NCBI GenBank assembly: GCA_963920705.1
Contig: OY987227.1
Location: 29,245,935-29,309,934, forward strand
Direction: 5' to 3'
DNA length: 64,000 bases
Origin: Odiellus spinosus
Lineage: Eukaryota > Arthropoda > Arachnida > Opiliones > Phalangiidae
The notes beneath the pieces were generated by a model. That model ran no database searches and had not been told where the DNA came from. It saw nothing but the letters and a program-made list of their open reading frames with translations. Positions 1-13,252 of the stretch are shown here, in pieces. A program made the position numbers and the translations under genes. Within the stretch, counting starts at the first letter, position 1. Every line of letters begins with the position of its first letter.

Positions 1-2019
1 AGGATTACGTCTGGCCTTAGCGCCGCGCTGTTTTCAACGAAAAATAAACTAGAAATAGGGTTCGTATTTTCGCGGCTAGAAACGGAAAGAGAGGGAAGAA
101 GATAGAGGAAGCGAGGCTTAGCGAGCGACGAAGAAATGGAATCTTTACAAAAAATAAGATTGGGCCAACATAAAGTATCCCTGGCGCGAACGAAGAAAAT
201 GGGATTCCAAGGCGACGCAAAATAAAGCGAAGAGAACCAGAAAAAATATATATATAAAATATTTTAGGGTTTTTCTTTTTATTATTACTCGGATTTAATT
301 TTAATACGGATTAAAATTCGCGAGAATCCGAAATAATTTATAATCGCGACCTTCTTAGGACCTAAATTACTACGTGATAACCAGTTTACCAGGTAGCAAC
401 GGCGGTAGCGATTGAAAATTTTAATTAAACCCGATAAAAACCGAATTTCGAAAATATTAGAAAGGTTTGAAAAATCTAAATTAACCCCTTCGAGTTCGCT
501 TTCCCGCGAACGAGCGAGTTATACCCTCGGAACACTTTTACAGGCGCCGTACCGTAATTACTAAAAACCTACTAAAAATTGTATTATCCGATCAAAACGC
601 GCGATTAAATTAATTCGCGAACAATTTCTAAGAGAGGGAATTAACGAGGATAAAACATTTACCACGGAAACGAATAAGAAATTAAGAATAAAAGCGGTTG
701 AAGCGAAAGAACGGGCGGGCCAATAAAATGTTTACAATATTTCTCTTTTCCAGATCTCGAAGAATAAAAGTGGCTTCCTTCAATCGTTAATCAAACGAGA
801 AGAACTCGAGGCGCGAATGACGGAGAAGAACGGCTAAAGATAAACTGACGTCCATCCCGCTCGCGAATCGCGACGAAGAGATATTGGGGGGCAAAGAAGA
901 TAAAAGGGGGCTAGAATATCCTAAGTAAGAATCGCCTAAAGGGGAACTTTAAGATTGGAACGATAATAAAAACGACTCGGGTTATATTGATTCGAGGCCA
1001 TATTTCATCGGGACGGGATCGACTAGAACCAAAAAGATAAGGGGCTCTTTTATAAGAGTTCTTCTTAGAGTAAGATAGGCGCGTACCGTATTCTAAGACT
1101 GAGACGAACCGACTGCGGAATGATAGAAATAAAGGACGGGGGGAAGAGAAATAAGTAGAGAATCCTAAAGCGTTTCGATGATATTTTTATTCGATAAAAA
1201 GAAAGCTTCTTCGGCCGTAAAAACAAAAGAAGGGAAGGAAGCCCGTTTCGACCAGCGACTCGGAGCCAAGAACGGCATAAGGCTAGGCGGGGGAGAAAAG
1301 ACAAGGAGCTCTTCGGGCCTATCTCTATCCTTCGATCCATTGTTTCGGAGTCGGTAGACGGATTATACGACTAAAGGGAGAACGGGGTGGGAGGAATTGA
1401 CGTTTCAAATAATAACGTCATCACGTCGTAGAAAACTCCCAGAGACGCCGCGGAGGGTTAAGGGGGCGAGGGGAGCCGGGCTGGGTTATAGCCCCTCCGA
1501 GGGACGAAGCCGAGTTCGATGGAGAGAAGACTCGAGTCGCATTCGCGCGTCTATATATACAATATACTTAATCCCGTCGTTTCCCGTCGGAATTTTTCCA
1601 TCCAAGTTTTAAACTCCGCCGAAAACGCGAATCTAATCAATTTTAATTTGATATTTTAAAGTATAGTTAAGGTCGGGGCGCGACGTTCATTGGTGGGAAT
1701 TTTTCTAGACCAACAATTATAAGAGCTTATTATTTTCACTAATAATTTAAAGCGATTAACGGTTGAACGGGCCGTTTAATTCTTTAAGAAAAAGCGCGAA
1801 TCTTGGTTCGAGTCCGAGCGCGAACGCGGCTTGATCCCTCGACAAAAGATAGAACGGAGAAAGAAAGGGAAAAATTGCGGAAAAAAGCGAGAACGATTGA
1901 GCCAAACAAAGTTCTCTCTTATTGCGGCTCGGAATCCCCCCTATAGCAGACGCGCCGCGTGTACGTAGAGCTCTTCCTTAAGGAACAACCAAAAGATAGA
2001 GACTCTGCTCGCCCGGGGT
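1..2019. other. Unannotated AT/CpG-rich DNA
   Basis: No ORF, RNA gene or repeat pair that I can support. The sequence alternates AT-rich runs with CpG clusters (TTCGCG, AATCGCG). The minus-strand 1065-1340 frame is Leu/Phe/Ser-rich and looks like a shadow of purine-rich plus-strand sequence. A tRNA B-box-like string at about 1806 has no partner A box or acceptor stem. Confidence 0.5.
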
Positions 2020-2043
2020 AAAAAAAAAAAAAAAAAAAAAAAA
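2020..2043 (+). repeat. Poly-A run, 24 bases
   Basis: An uninterrupted A24 followed by GAAACGGGGATAAAA and then the AG array. It could be the tail of an old retroposed sequence or a plain slippage tract; no upstream element is recognisable. Confidence 0.9.
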
Positions 2044-2054
2044 GAAACGGGGAT

Positions 2055-2166
<112 letters not shown>

Positions 2167-2296
2167 GGTAAAGGGAGGTATGGGGGGGTTGATCCCCCGA
2201 GTGCCATTTTTAACGGCGTAGAAAACGTCCCTTGTCGGCCATGATACAACCCTACCTTCTCTTCCTTAACTCGCCATCGACTCCAACACATACCAT

Positions 2297-2324
2297 CCCC
2301 AAACCCCTAAACCCCCCAAACCCC
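2297..2324 (-). repeat. C-rich tract resembling CCCCAAA/CCCCTAAA units
   Basis: Four C-runs (4, 4, 6 and 4 bases) are separated by AAA or TAAA. The complementary strand has four G-runs with short spacers, so it can form a G-quadruplex. It resembles interstitial telomere-type repeats but is only about 28 bases long and irregular. Confidence 0.6.
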
Positions 2325-5020
2325 AGCTTCCATCCTTTTTTTTATTTTTAGAGTTTGACTCGAAGGAGCTTTCACCCGATTAAATCGAATTAAATTTCTC
2401 TTCTAAACAAATATTAAGTCGATACGAATCAAAAATCGAACCAATTAATTAAGGAATTAAGAGAAAAATTTGTATCCGATTTAATAAGGCTTTAATTGTA
2501 TTCGTTCCGGGCCAGGAGGAGACAACAGTCGATTCACTTTTACTCCTAGGCTTAGCGCGCTCCTTAGACTCCGTTCGCTTTTTAAGGAATGGACTCCGTT
2601 CGCTTCGGGCGTGAAAGCGTCTTTAGAAGAAAAAGAGCTAGGAGGATTATCGACGGGAGCGCGAAACTATAGCGATACTATAGCGACTCCGTTACTTCGT
2701 TCGTTCCCGCGCGAGTAACGGAGAAAGGATGCTCGTACGATGTTCCGTTTTGGGGAGTCGTTATTAAGGCCAACTGTCACCGGACGGATCTCACCCCCCA
2801 ACCATCCGCCCCACGCCACCCCCGAGACGTCGAGGGGGTTTATCACCGCTACGTCTCCCGCGAGTCTTAAAAACATTCGAAACAAAGATAAAAGAGCGAA
2901 CCTAACCGGTCGAACTTAAGTTTTCAAAAGAAACGTAGACGAAAAAATAAAAGAAAAAAACTCCGAAGGAGCGGAATTGTTTTCGGAGAAGTTCAAATTG
3001 AAAATTACTCGGGAAAAAGGACTAAGGGGGTACGCGACAATTAGGAACCACGCGGGAGAGAGAGAGAGAGAGAAATGACTCCGCTAATATTCCGGCATAA
3101 AACCAACCGACAAATAAGAAACGATGGATTTTTTTTGGTTCTTAAATCAAGATTTAAAGCTAAGCCTAATTGTTTCCTATACTTCGTCCTTACGAGAGAA
3201 ATTAAAGGAGAAAATAAAACAATAAAAAAAAACCATTACGGATAGCGCTCGTTTTTCACCAAATCCAAAATGGAATTCGAGGAACGAAAGGAAAAAAAAA
3301 TAAATATATAGGTACGAGGCGTTCAAATAAAAACAAATTAAGTGTAGGATGAATTAATAATAGCTACGTCATGATAGTGTCGCGGGGAAAGGCTTTAAAA
3401 TATTTCCGGAAATGTGACTAAATTTTATTCGGATCTCGGAGACAGCGTTTCTTATACCAATAGTAACTAAGGAAAATATTACGAACAATTATTAGGAAGT
3501 CATTTACGTCAGCGAGCTTCCGCTTATAAATATCAATTGTCGGTCGAATTTACGGTATGGTCGAAGAATATCGCCAAATAGCTCGCGGATTGGACCGAAA
3601 ATGACCGCGGCTTTAACCGATAAAAACGTTTCTATAAAGTTACTAACTCGGGAATTTATCCTTTTCAATTTCAATCGACAGCGCGGTCGAAACTACACTC
3701 TCGGTTATTTCGAAGGTGCGTTCGTAGTTATTAGATAGTTAAAACCCGTTCGGTACGCGCTGCCAAGTCGAAGGGAAAAAAAAGGCAACCCAACTGGGAC
3801 TTAGAAAACGGATAATGTTACGACAAAAAGTTTTCTTCGATCTAATCGCGAAAAAAGAAACTTCCCGTTGAAGGTAAAAGCTTTTAATTCGCGAATCTAC
3901 TTTCGCCTCCAACCAGATTTAACGCGACGTATCGAGGCGCCTCGGGCTCGTCCGTAGTTCGAACGACAACTCGAGGAAAAGGCGAACGAAGCCGAAGACG
4001 ACTAAGAATAATCTAAACCCGCCTCGAAACGTAGCGCTTCCCACCTTCCACTCTAATAAACTTTCTTTCTAGAGCTATATAGCGAATAATGGCCGCGTGC
4101 GGGTGGATGGATGGAAAGAGACCGGTAGGGTGCTTTAAGGGGGCCTTTCCTCCCTCCTCGGTTGGGCGCGCGCCACGATCACGGGTCGCCCGTGGGACCG
4201 AGGGGACGTCTTAAATGACCCCCTCATTTGACCTTGATCGATGGACTCCGTTACGCTGACCCGGCTACGCCAACGGGTCACGGGCCGTTACGTCCAAACA
4301 CCCCTTCCACCGATGAACCCCCCACCGTCTTATAAAGTTACGGGAGATTGGTAATCCCGATGGCGAGTGTCCGAGTTCCAGGCGAGTCCGGATTAATAAG
4401 AAGGACTCCACGAAGGTCTACGAAGCCTTCGCGTCGCTCTAAACTCAAACTGTCGCTCGCTATTGTTTAGATTGACTCGCGATTTCGACTCTAAGAAGAA
4501 GAAAGAAGGTCGCGATCAGTCGCGTCGTTTCATCCGCGGTACAAAGCGAGGTTTTTCGTTCTATCCCTTTAAACGAACCGGATAATGACGAAGAATAAAA
4601 TATATACGTTTATCGATAGCCTACCGCTACGTGTCGCTGAACGCGCGTGACGTCATTTTCTCATCTTCCCACGCGCGGGGGAGATCATTTTGGCTCGTAA
4701 AACTCTTTACATACGTTATTAATATAAGACGGAGTGTCGATAATCTCGCGCGATACGATCGGGATGGATCGGAATGGGATAGCGCGCCACCACCTCCGGC
4801 ACCTTCAGCTCCGCCGTTCGATTTTTATTATTTGAAAAATGGTCGACTAGCCTTATAGGATTTATTAATTACGGTACGAGGACGGGGTCATCTATCGGTC
4901 GCGGCCGAGCAGCCAGCGACCGCCGAATCGAAACAAAATTTTCCGCTTGACTGACTCCGAAATCAATCTTAAATATATATACTCTCCTTCTCCAACCCGC
5001 CAAGGAGAAATTCTCAAGAT
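2325..5020. other. Unannotated DNA with a GC-rich patch
   Basis: No gene supported. The motif ACTCCGTTCGCTT occurs twice in close tandem near 2570-2605, and related ACTCCGTTAC strings occur near 2690 and 4247. 4081-4330 is clearly GC-richer than its flanks and contains a small hairpin (AAATGA at 4213-4218 pairing with TCATTT at 4224-4229) and overlapping ACGGGTC/GCCCGT motifs. A promoter or CpG-dense regulatory patch is possible but unsupported. Confidence 0.45.
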
Positions 5021-5114
5021 CTAAAGCTCCGTTTTCAATCCAGACATTTTTGGAAAATAAAAAGGGAACTCTATATAGAAATTTAAACTCTCGATTGAAA
5101 ACGTGGCTTTATAG
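5021..5114. mobile_element. Foldback MITE, family I (copy 1)
   Basis: The left end reads CTAAAGCTCCGTTTTCAATC and the right end is its near inverse complement, TCGATTGAAAACGTGGCTTT then ATAG, giving arms of about 30 bases around a 35-base centre. Arm sequence matches the ends at 31415 and 35657. No coding capacity. No certain target duplication is visible. It is a non-autonomous DNA transposon remnant by structure; the superfamily is undetermined. Confidence 0.7.
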
Positions 5115-8100
5115 CTTAAGGAATTCAAACTCGACAATTTAATTTCGAGCAAAATTGGAAAAATGACGCTAGTTTGATTTTAGTTCTCGTTGGAACGCCC
5201 TCCAATAGAATAAGCCGAGAAATCATCTTACCCAAAATTAAGAAACAAATCGTCTAATTTGGCGCTAAATTGATCCTTATTGAAAAATTGCGAAACTAAA
5301 TTCTAGCGAAGAAGAGCGAAACGTATAGAAAACGGCATCGAAGCGTCCATCCCGGTAGACCGTAAGCTAATTAATTTGGAAATAAACCCGGCCGCGCGGA
5401 GGAAACTAGAACTCGGAAGATGATTTACGAGAAGAAAACCACCCGACGCTCGCTCGGGTGGCTTCGCCTTAAAGCCCCCCGTACGTATATATCGCCCGGT
5501 TGCTGGAGCCGAAAAAAATATGGAAACCATATTTGGCGGAGAGAGACAAAATCCGGAACGGCCAAAGAAAAAAAAAGGAAAAAACGGCCGCGAAGGGAAA
5601 TTTGTAAACTGTCCATATTATAAGCTATATAATGTCGGGACACGCCAAAGATAGATAGATATACTATAGGGTGTAGGGAGGGGAAAACCGCCGCTAGGGG
5701 GCGGAGAGAAGAAGAAGCGACCTTTATAGGGGGGGGGGGGGCAGCCCGAAAACGGAAATAATCTTTTTCGATACGAGATCTATAAATCCATAGCGAGCCA
5801 AAGATACGGGACTGCTATAGCCCCGCCGAGACTACACTATTCTTCTTCTTTACCAGTCCCGCACGCCTCGAAACTTTTCTGTTTTTCACCAACGTAATTG
5901 TTTTATTATATTCATTTTGAGCGAATTAGCGAGTGGACCAATCCGATCGAAACAAAATAATAAGAAGGAATTGGTCACGCGAAAAATCTTAAAGCTTCGA
6001 TCTACTGGCCTACACACGCGGATAAGGAGTTATAGCTAAGAAGAAGTTTCTCGAAACGAAATACGCGCTCTTCAACTACGCATTCAGGTATTCGAATTGT
6101 CGGCCAACTCGAATTTTTCAGCCTCGAATCGCTAATCATTTAATAATTTCCAACGCCTTCGCCTCGTTCTATAAGACGGGTACTCGGCGTAGCGAGCGGG
6201 TACCCGAGTGGGGTAGGGGGATGGCTAAAATATCCGAGCGAGTGTCTTACGCGAATAAAAAGCGAATAAATGCCTTTACTTCCTCGCCAATTCCGACATT
6301 AAGAAAATTCTTAAGATCAAGGTGGGGAAAACGCCAGTTCAAAGCCTAGTCCTTAGCGTCGTTCTCGGTAGAGATTGACGACGCGAAACGCTCCCTAGCT
6401 GTTGCCTCGATAGGCGTTCCACCCAAAAATTGATCGGGACACGCCGAAAAACATCAATAAAGCGCCCGTTTTTTTCCAGCCTCCCTTCGGGGGAAGGGGG
6501 CTACGAACCCCGACGTTTAACGCGGGGAAATCTATAGACGAGAAATAACCTTATCCCGAGTCAACCGCTTCCTTCATCTTCCCCGACTAGGGCAGCGTTA
6601 ACGCTTTCGAACGGGAAACGCGGCGGCGCGGTGGGAAGTTCCGAAGCAACGCCGGAAAAATTCCTAACGGGGGATGAGGGAGGAAAAAAACGCTCGTAAG
6701 AACCACTTTTTGCCCAATCTCTATACAAAGTCGGATCGTCGAGTCATTCGCGAATTTCATTCTCTCTCGGGACTACGACTCGAGTACGAATAACCGAACG
6801 AACCAACGGTCAAGAAGAAGGATACTCGACTTCGAACGCGATGAAACCTCCAAATTGTACAATTTCATTCTTGGAAGCGATCGGCATTACGTACGGTAAA
6901 CGACGTTTACTTTAAGAAATTTTGGATCCTTCTAAGACCGCGAACGAATTCGAAAAAAAAAGGAAGAAAAAAACTCGGTTTCGATATCGACTCGGGGAAA
7001 AAAAATTGTGTAAAACAATTTAGGGTCATATATGACGCGATTAAACGCGACGCGCGCTGGGGTTCAACCCTCCCCCCACCCCACCCCTTATCGCAAATAG
7101 CTTCTATTAAAATTCCAACTTAATATTTAATTGATTTTCTCGCCGTGAAGGTAAAACTTATAGAACGCCCTTTTTTTTTAGCAACGAACGCGGGCGCCCG
7201 GCCGGCTATTCAATCGGAGAAAATTAAAAATTGTTTCGGAATCCTTGCTCAAAGAGTTCGATTGAAAATTTTAAATGGAAACTCACGGATGGATCGAGTT
7301 TTTTCCTCAAAATCAAGAGCTCCGTAATAGGAATTCGGGTAGAAATAATATTTTACAATGGGGAAAAAATACGATTTTAACTGGAAATTGAAAAAGAACC
7401 CGCGGCATTTGGAAGGACCTTTAAAAACACCAATCGTAAAAAAAATACCTAAAATTTTACAGGAATCGAGTTGGTGCGGGTGAAAAAAAGGAAAGGGTTG
7501 CCTTTACGAGAACTAGGATAGTTTCGACTCGGAAGCGTCGAGCCGCGTCACCGCGCGGCCAAAGGGGAAGTTTCCAAAATATATACAGGCGGATTCGGAA
7601 AATACGGAGAAGAGCGTAAAAGAAAAATGGGTGTCGAGTAGAAATACGAACTAAAAGAGGATGGAAAGACGAAATAGGTTTCGAGGTATACGCGAAATGA
7701 CAATAACTACGCCAATCTCTACGGAAACTTATAAGAGCCGCCTTAAAAAATATGGATACCTTTTGGAAAATATAAAACAAAAACTGAAAGAGTTTCGAGT
7801 TTCGTACTCCGTTATTAAGAGTTTAAAGGGGACTGCTGGGCTCCGACAAAGAGTTATTCTTAAACAATCGTAATGGAAACCGATCAAATCTCGGTTACTA
7901 TTTGAAAAAAACACTTTTCAGTTTAAATCCCGAGACACAAACCCCGAGAATTTCTTCCAATCGAAACTGGAACCAATCTAGATCTATTTGGTTTCATCAC
8001 TTAGAAAGCGAGGGCCTCCTTCTTATCCGAGACGCTTTCTTCGAGCTTTTAATCGCCGTCCTTAGTTCGGTACGCGCTGCAAATTGCGATAGGAATTGTA

Positions 8101-9928
8101 AAGGCGCGAGCGTGCGTCGTACGTACGATACATTCTATCTTTATTAACGCGAGGAGGCGATCGATCGCTAAGCCTCGGCCTTCCCTCCACCCCCCCTCTC
8201 TCTTAATCGAAAATAGCGCCGCTTGGCTGAGGAAAGAGATCAGAAGCGTAGCGGGGGAGGGAGCTGGGGAGGGGGAACCTCAAAAGGGTAAACAATAGAG
8301 AGAAATAAAAGGTACAGACATTCGTATACGGATAAATACGGGCAACGACTAACATTTACGAAGGATCAAGAAGAAGAAAAAGAAGCTCTACTAAAGAATA
8401 GTAAAGAATAGAAACGGTATAGCGCGAGGGAAAGATTGGCCAAAAACACGATCAGCTACAAAAAGGCTATCGGCCGAGTACGACGAAAAAACACAAAAAG
8501 GCCCTCTATACAAACCGAAGTAAAGGAAGGCCCGGAGAAAATAGGTTGAAAGTCAAGGCGAGCTGAACGAGAAAAACATTCGACGTAGGCCTACTTATTT
8601 AATAGAATAGCGACAGCCTCGACGCAAAAAGAACCATAAGGAATTAAATTGGCAAAGGCTTAAACCCGTTTTCAAAAGCACAACCCACCATCACCACCCA
8701 CGAATCTTAACGAAAATGTTTAAGCGTAAGGTCGCGCCTAATATTCGCTTAAAAAACAGCGTACAATTAAGGCGTACTGATCTATCTAGACCGGAATAAT
8801 AGACTCTTCGCCGCAAAATCACGAACGAACGCTTCGTTAAAATTGAAAAGTATAAAAATGGTTGATTAAACGCTTCATAGCCCCTTTAAGGACATATTTG
8901 GTCGGAACTCGATTTATTCGGTTTCATCTCCGTTTTGTTATTCGAGCGCCCTGATTGGTTGACCTCGGATTATCCCCCTCCCTTTGCGCCGGGTTAATTT
9001 AATTACCGATAGAGATTAAGGAAAATTAAAAAGGTGGATATTTGAAGCTTCCCTTTCTTGGAAACGCCTAGTATTCGTCAGAGCTATCTGACATTCTTAC
9101 TTCGTCCACGAAAACGAACCCGAATGAACGATTATCGTTCCGCGTCATTTTATTGGCCTTCGCTTCCCCTATTCATTCGCTATATGATAGGAGCCCCTTG
9201 GTCGCGGGATGAAGGTACGCGACTAGCTCTTTAAATCGTTCTCCCACGGATCTGACCAATATAAGGTCGGATAAAAGAGGGCAGGGGGGGAGGGGTCTAT
9301 TCTTTGGTTCTGCCGGACGGTAAATAAGGCTATAGCTTCGGATGATTGGGAGGCGGCAGCCGAGTTTATTTGTGGAACGTGTTTTTCCCAAAATTGCCCG
9401 CACCCTTAATAGCGAGCAACCAACCTTCTATTAAAGCGGCCATACAGTGGATAGTGACCCACGGGGGGGGGAGGGGGAAGAGAACAAGATAGACTAGACG
9501 AAATTAGAAACCCCAACAATCGAGAGAAAGAAATTAACGAATTTTGGAAATAAAATCGCGATTGTCCCCTGGAAGCTCTCTTCTCTCCGCGCACCGACGC
9601 CGCGCCAATGGGAAACTTCTACAGGGGCTAATAGATGAAACCTTACAATCCCCAACCCCGAATGTTGCCTTCCTTATCGAACGACTGAAGTAACGGGACG
9701 GATAACTGGTACGTCAACTGAACTGAATTAGATTTACAACTCCTTCGTTTAATTAAACAAAACCGGCCGTAAGGGGAGGCTAAATAAAACGCGATAAAAT
9801 AAATTTCAAAGCTAATTACGTAATCGGATTCCATATTTCGCGAGCTTTCTATTTTCCCGGTTCAATAAACCTAAAAACTTTAGCGGTTCCCAGGTTTTTT
9901 CTGATAAAAATAGAAGCGAAATCTCGAA
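5115..9928. other. Unannotated DNA
   Basis: No gene supported in this 4.8 kb. It contains a G13 run at 5729-5741 and an imperfect inverted GGGTAC repeat near 6178-6212. The short ORFs (for example 7457-7780 minus, 7661-7873 plus, 9173-9403 minus) are antisense pairs or low-complexity Phe/Ser/Arg frames with no recognisable domains. 9640-9840 is somewhat richer in TpG/CpA, but I found no exon borders there. Confidence 0.45.
5729..5741 (+). repeat. Poly-G run, 13 bases
   Basis: Uninterrupted G13, one of about 16 G or C runs of at least 12 bases in the window. Confidence 0.9.
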
Positions 9929-9973
9929 GGGGTGGGGTTGGGGTGGGGGTGGTGTTGGGGTTGGGGTGGGGGT
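9929..9973 (+). repeat. G-rich tract with strong G-quadruplex potential
   Basis: About eight G-runs, most of four or five bases, are separated by single T, TT or TGT spacers over 45 bases (for example GGGGTTGGGGTGGGGG). The plus strand should fold as a quadruplex. The GGGGTT units also resemble telomere-type repeats, but the tract is short and irregular. Confidence 0.8.
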
Positions 9974-10554
9974 CACCTTAACAACGATACCGTTCCTTAA
10001 AATATAGACATAAATACAACGTTATATACGCCGCCAAAAGAAACTGAGCCTAAGCCGTAATAGCGCTTCTAGCCCTGGCTCCGATCGGAAGAAACAAAAC
10101 AAAAAAAAAAAAAAAGGCGAGATCCCCGCGCATTCGGCGGGACCATTTCAACGAATACCAAGCCAGCACCGTCACGAACGAAAGTCCGAACGTAGAACCT
10201 TAGGCGTAATTGAGAGACTCTTCGCGAACAGACGGAGTGACGGGGTAGATAATCCCCGACCAATCGCGACCGTTCATCGCTACGTCACTCGTCTTCTTCC
10301 CCTTTTTGTTTTTTCCATTCGAGATAAAGGAAAATCTTTTTCTCCTCGTTGTCGAAACAATCAGTTTCGAAGTTCGGCGGAAAAGAAGAGCTCTCTAAGA
10401 GGGGGACGGGGGGTTGGACCCCGCCATTTCTTGGATTTAAACGCGCTACCTATACGAAGTCTATTCCAGTTTGAATTGGAACTAAAAGAATACATCGGAC
10501 ACTGTTCTAGGCGAGAGTCGGTCCCACGTTGATTCGCCAGAGTCGATCGATTAC

Positions 10555-10621
10555 CCACCACCTCCGGAGTAGATCCCAAAACCAGTATACGGTTAAACAT
10601 TCGGCCTTTATATTCGTTGAA
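10555..10621 (-). CDS. Speculative downstream exon of the 13.5 kb gene
   Basis: On the minus strand, CATTCCCCGCAG ends at 10622 and would be a fair 3' splice site. The bases after it are open in the frame that continues phase 0 from the exon ending at 13466, giving FNEYKGRMFNRILVLGSTPE and then Val-Val. A possible donor GTAATC lies at 10554-10549. The open frame also continues well beyond this point without a stop, so the 3' border is a guess. The supporting facts are only the acceptor match and the compatible phase over an intron of about 2.8 kb, and both can arise by chance. I do not recognise the peptide. Confidence 0.12.
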
Positions 10622-11083
10622 CTGCGGGGAATGGGATGGCCAAAACCCCCGTCCTATTTTTATAGCCGTTGAAGAGGAGGATTAAAGGGATAAAGAGACC
10701 ACCGTGCCAACTCCTCTCCACCTTCTCAGGCACCCCGTCAATTGGTCGGGAGGATGGGGAACAAGCCCCCGAATCCTCGATAGGAACCGCGCTATAAACT
10801 GGGGAATGATAAAGCCGGAAAATAGCCTACAGGAGAATCTGACACTGACCTTAAACTACGCGACCTTTTTTTCTTCTTTTGGTTATTTAATGATATGGAG
10901 AATACAGCGCGACTTTTTACGGTAATCTACGTATTTTAAAAATGAACTGGAGGCGTCGCTAATACGCTTAATTTTATATCCCCGATATGCCTTATAAATT
11001 ACGGAACATTATTTAAAAGAAAAAAGCGAAGAAAAATGTATTAAGATAAAGCGCGTCAAAAAAATAAGCTTCATTAAGCGGTG

Positions 11084-11105
11084 AAAAAAAAAAAAAAAAA
11101 AAAAA
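11084..11105 (+). repeat. Poly-A run, 22 bases
   Basis: Uninterrupted A22. A second, shorter A11 lies at about 11161. No retroposon body is recognised upstream. Confidence 0.9.
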
Positions 11106-12416
11106 GGCGAAATTATTCACCATTTGGTTATAATGAGCTAGAAAATTAATCACGAGTTTAAAAAAAAAAAAGTTAGCGAAGGCTTCCCCTTATAAACCGC
11201 GAATTAAGGCGGTGAGCGGAAAATTCATTCCGAGATTGCAACTCGAACGAAACCTATATCTCTTCTACGATCTCTGATACGAGCCGCTCTACTAAGGACA
11301 ATACTCGTATCGTCCATTACATAAGCGCGTTTATAAAAACTTCAAACTCGTTACGCTAGACCAGCGCGATCGCGACCTAGGAACGCTTTCAAATATCAAG
11401 AGGAAAAACCATTTTTGCAACGGATATTCGGGTTCATTTCTAGTCCGCGACTGATCGTATAAATAGAGTAACATCGGAGGGGTAAAGTAGCGCGACCTAG
11501 AACGCGCGAACCAACCCTATATGGTAAACGCCAAAAAAAAAGGGCCAATAAAAAATGAATTTCCGAATCGCGTCAAGTTGAAAAAAATTCGGAAAAAAAA
11601 AAAAAAATAGGAGGGAGGAGAGGGGGGGGGTTAAAAATACGAAAAAAACGTTTAAATTTAGATTTTTTTATGGAAGCGGAAATATTTTTTATTCACTAAC
11701 GTTTCGCGTCATAACTGATTTTTAGTCCGCGGGGGTTGAAGTTACGGCGGATTTATATTCAATGTTAAAATCGTATAGAATCGAAAATAGTCCGGGTCAT
11801 CTCCAGTAAGAGAAAGAGAAAAAAGAAGATGGAGAAAAGAAGGCGAAAGCGCGGAGGAAAATGGAAACCATGAGGAGCGAAGATCGGATTACCAGAATAA
11901 GGAAAGAAAAAAAAATTGGTTGGAAACTATTAAAAAGTGGCGCGACTGAGAAAAGAGAGATTCTATTTTCACGGACCAACTGAAAGCAAATTTGGGGATA
12001 AAGAAAAATCCCTCCCTCCCCCCTTTTTACAGTTTTGGATTTTTCTTATTTTCCAATCCTTAAGATCTTCGAGGATTTGCATTAACATCTTAGGGAAAGA
12101 AAAAAGGTCCCTCTTTCCTTAAAACTCGTTGGAAATGGGGTCTTATACATCGACGCCACGACTAAAATATTTTTATAAATTTTATAAGTACCTAGATCTT
12201 TATTCGAGGGACAATTTCTAAAGCGAGGGGAGGAGCGCCTATTTTTAAACGAACGCGAAAAAACCCAAAAATAATAGAAATATAGGAAATATTTCATCCA
12301 TTTATAAGAAATTATAGGAATAATGTTTTTAGCAATATAGGAAATTTGAAATATGAAGTTATATAACGTATAGCTTTTCAAAGGAATTTTGGTTCAACTT
12401 ATAATAACTTGGAATA

Positions 12417-12550
12417 GAGAAAGGCTACGGTCATTTTAAGATAGGGGTCATTCGGAGAATTTCGCTCGATTTCAATTAGTGGCGAGGCACGATTTTATTA
12501 TTTTAAATTAATCTATATAGAGAACGCCTACTTTCTAATGGCGAGATCAA
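12417..12550 (+). repeat. Dispersed repeat N, copy 1
   Basis: Shares ordered blocks with 47720-47962: an AGAAA..TTTTAA(A)GATAGGGG segment, then an AGTGGC..ATTTTATTATTTTAAATTAA segment (a 24-base exact AT-rich match continuing ATCTA), then GGCGAGATCAA. Spacing between blocks differs, so this is an old, diverged family. No ORF and no clear terminal inverted repeats. Confidence 0.5.
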
Positions 12551-12593
12551 TTTATGTCTAGGAGAGTGCGGAGAAATAGGACTATTTTAAGAC

Positions 12594-12606
12594 GGGGGGG
12601 GGGGGG
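12594..12606 (+). repeat. Poly-G run, 13 bases
   Basis: Uninterrupted G13 just downstream of repeat N copy 1. Confidence 0.9.
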
Positions 12607-13238
12607 CATTTATGGAAATTAGACTGGATTTCTATTTTGGTTGAAATTGGAAATGTATAAAAGGTGGTACATTTTTTTATAAACTTTCGCTTTTGATCTC
12701 GCGGCGACTCGGAGTGAAATGAACCGAAAGAATTATGTAATACGATACGTCGGAGCATTTATCAAACTTTAGATATTAAAATATTTTCTTTATCCGCTAA
12801 TCGTACGGAATTTTGAAGTTGCCGTTCATCAACCGATCGGTAAACTCGTAAAGTCAGCTATAGATTCGAAGACTATAAGGGACGGGGAGGGGGGAAGATG
12901 GTCTTTCGAAGTCTATAGGCATCATTAGGCTAGGCGCGACCGAGATCCAATATGGGAAGGGATAGGGTATAGATTACGATACAAGTAGGAGCGCTCCCGC
13001 ACCCAACGTAAGAAGCGGAGCTCTATCAAACATACGTTCCCTATAAGGAGGTAAAAGGAGCTTGCCTAGTTTCCCGCGTATGGAAAATCGAGACTGAACG
13101 GGACTACGCGGATTGAAATCACTCGCGGTACGCGTCAAGGAAGTAGGCCTAATTACGCGTACCTCGTCTTTAAGATAACTCTGCCCGTGAAGCGTTCCCG
13201 GACTGATCCCGAGCGAAGCTAGCCCAGCCGGGAGAGAT

Positions 13239-13252
13239 GCCTTAATTAAGGC
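13239..13252. repeat. Perfect 14-base palindrome GCCTTAATTAAGGC
   Basis: Self-complementary without a loop, about 220 bases beyond the exon's donor site. A palindrome of this type may bind a dimeric protein, but nothing here supports a specific role. Confidence 0.6.

Noticed and set aside
1806-1816. Perfect tRNA B-box-like string GGTTCGAGTCC
   Set aside because: No A box about 40 bases upstream and no pairing acceptor or anticodon stem. A similar string at about 18892 fails in the same way.
2297-2324. Interstitial telomere repeat
   Set aside because: Too short and irregular to call telomeric; recorded only as a C-rich tract.
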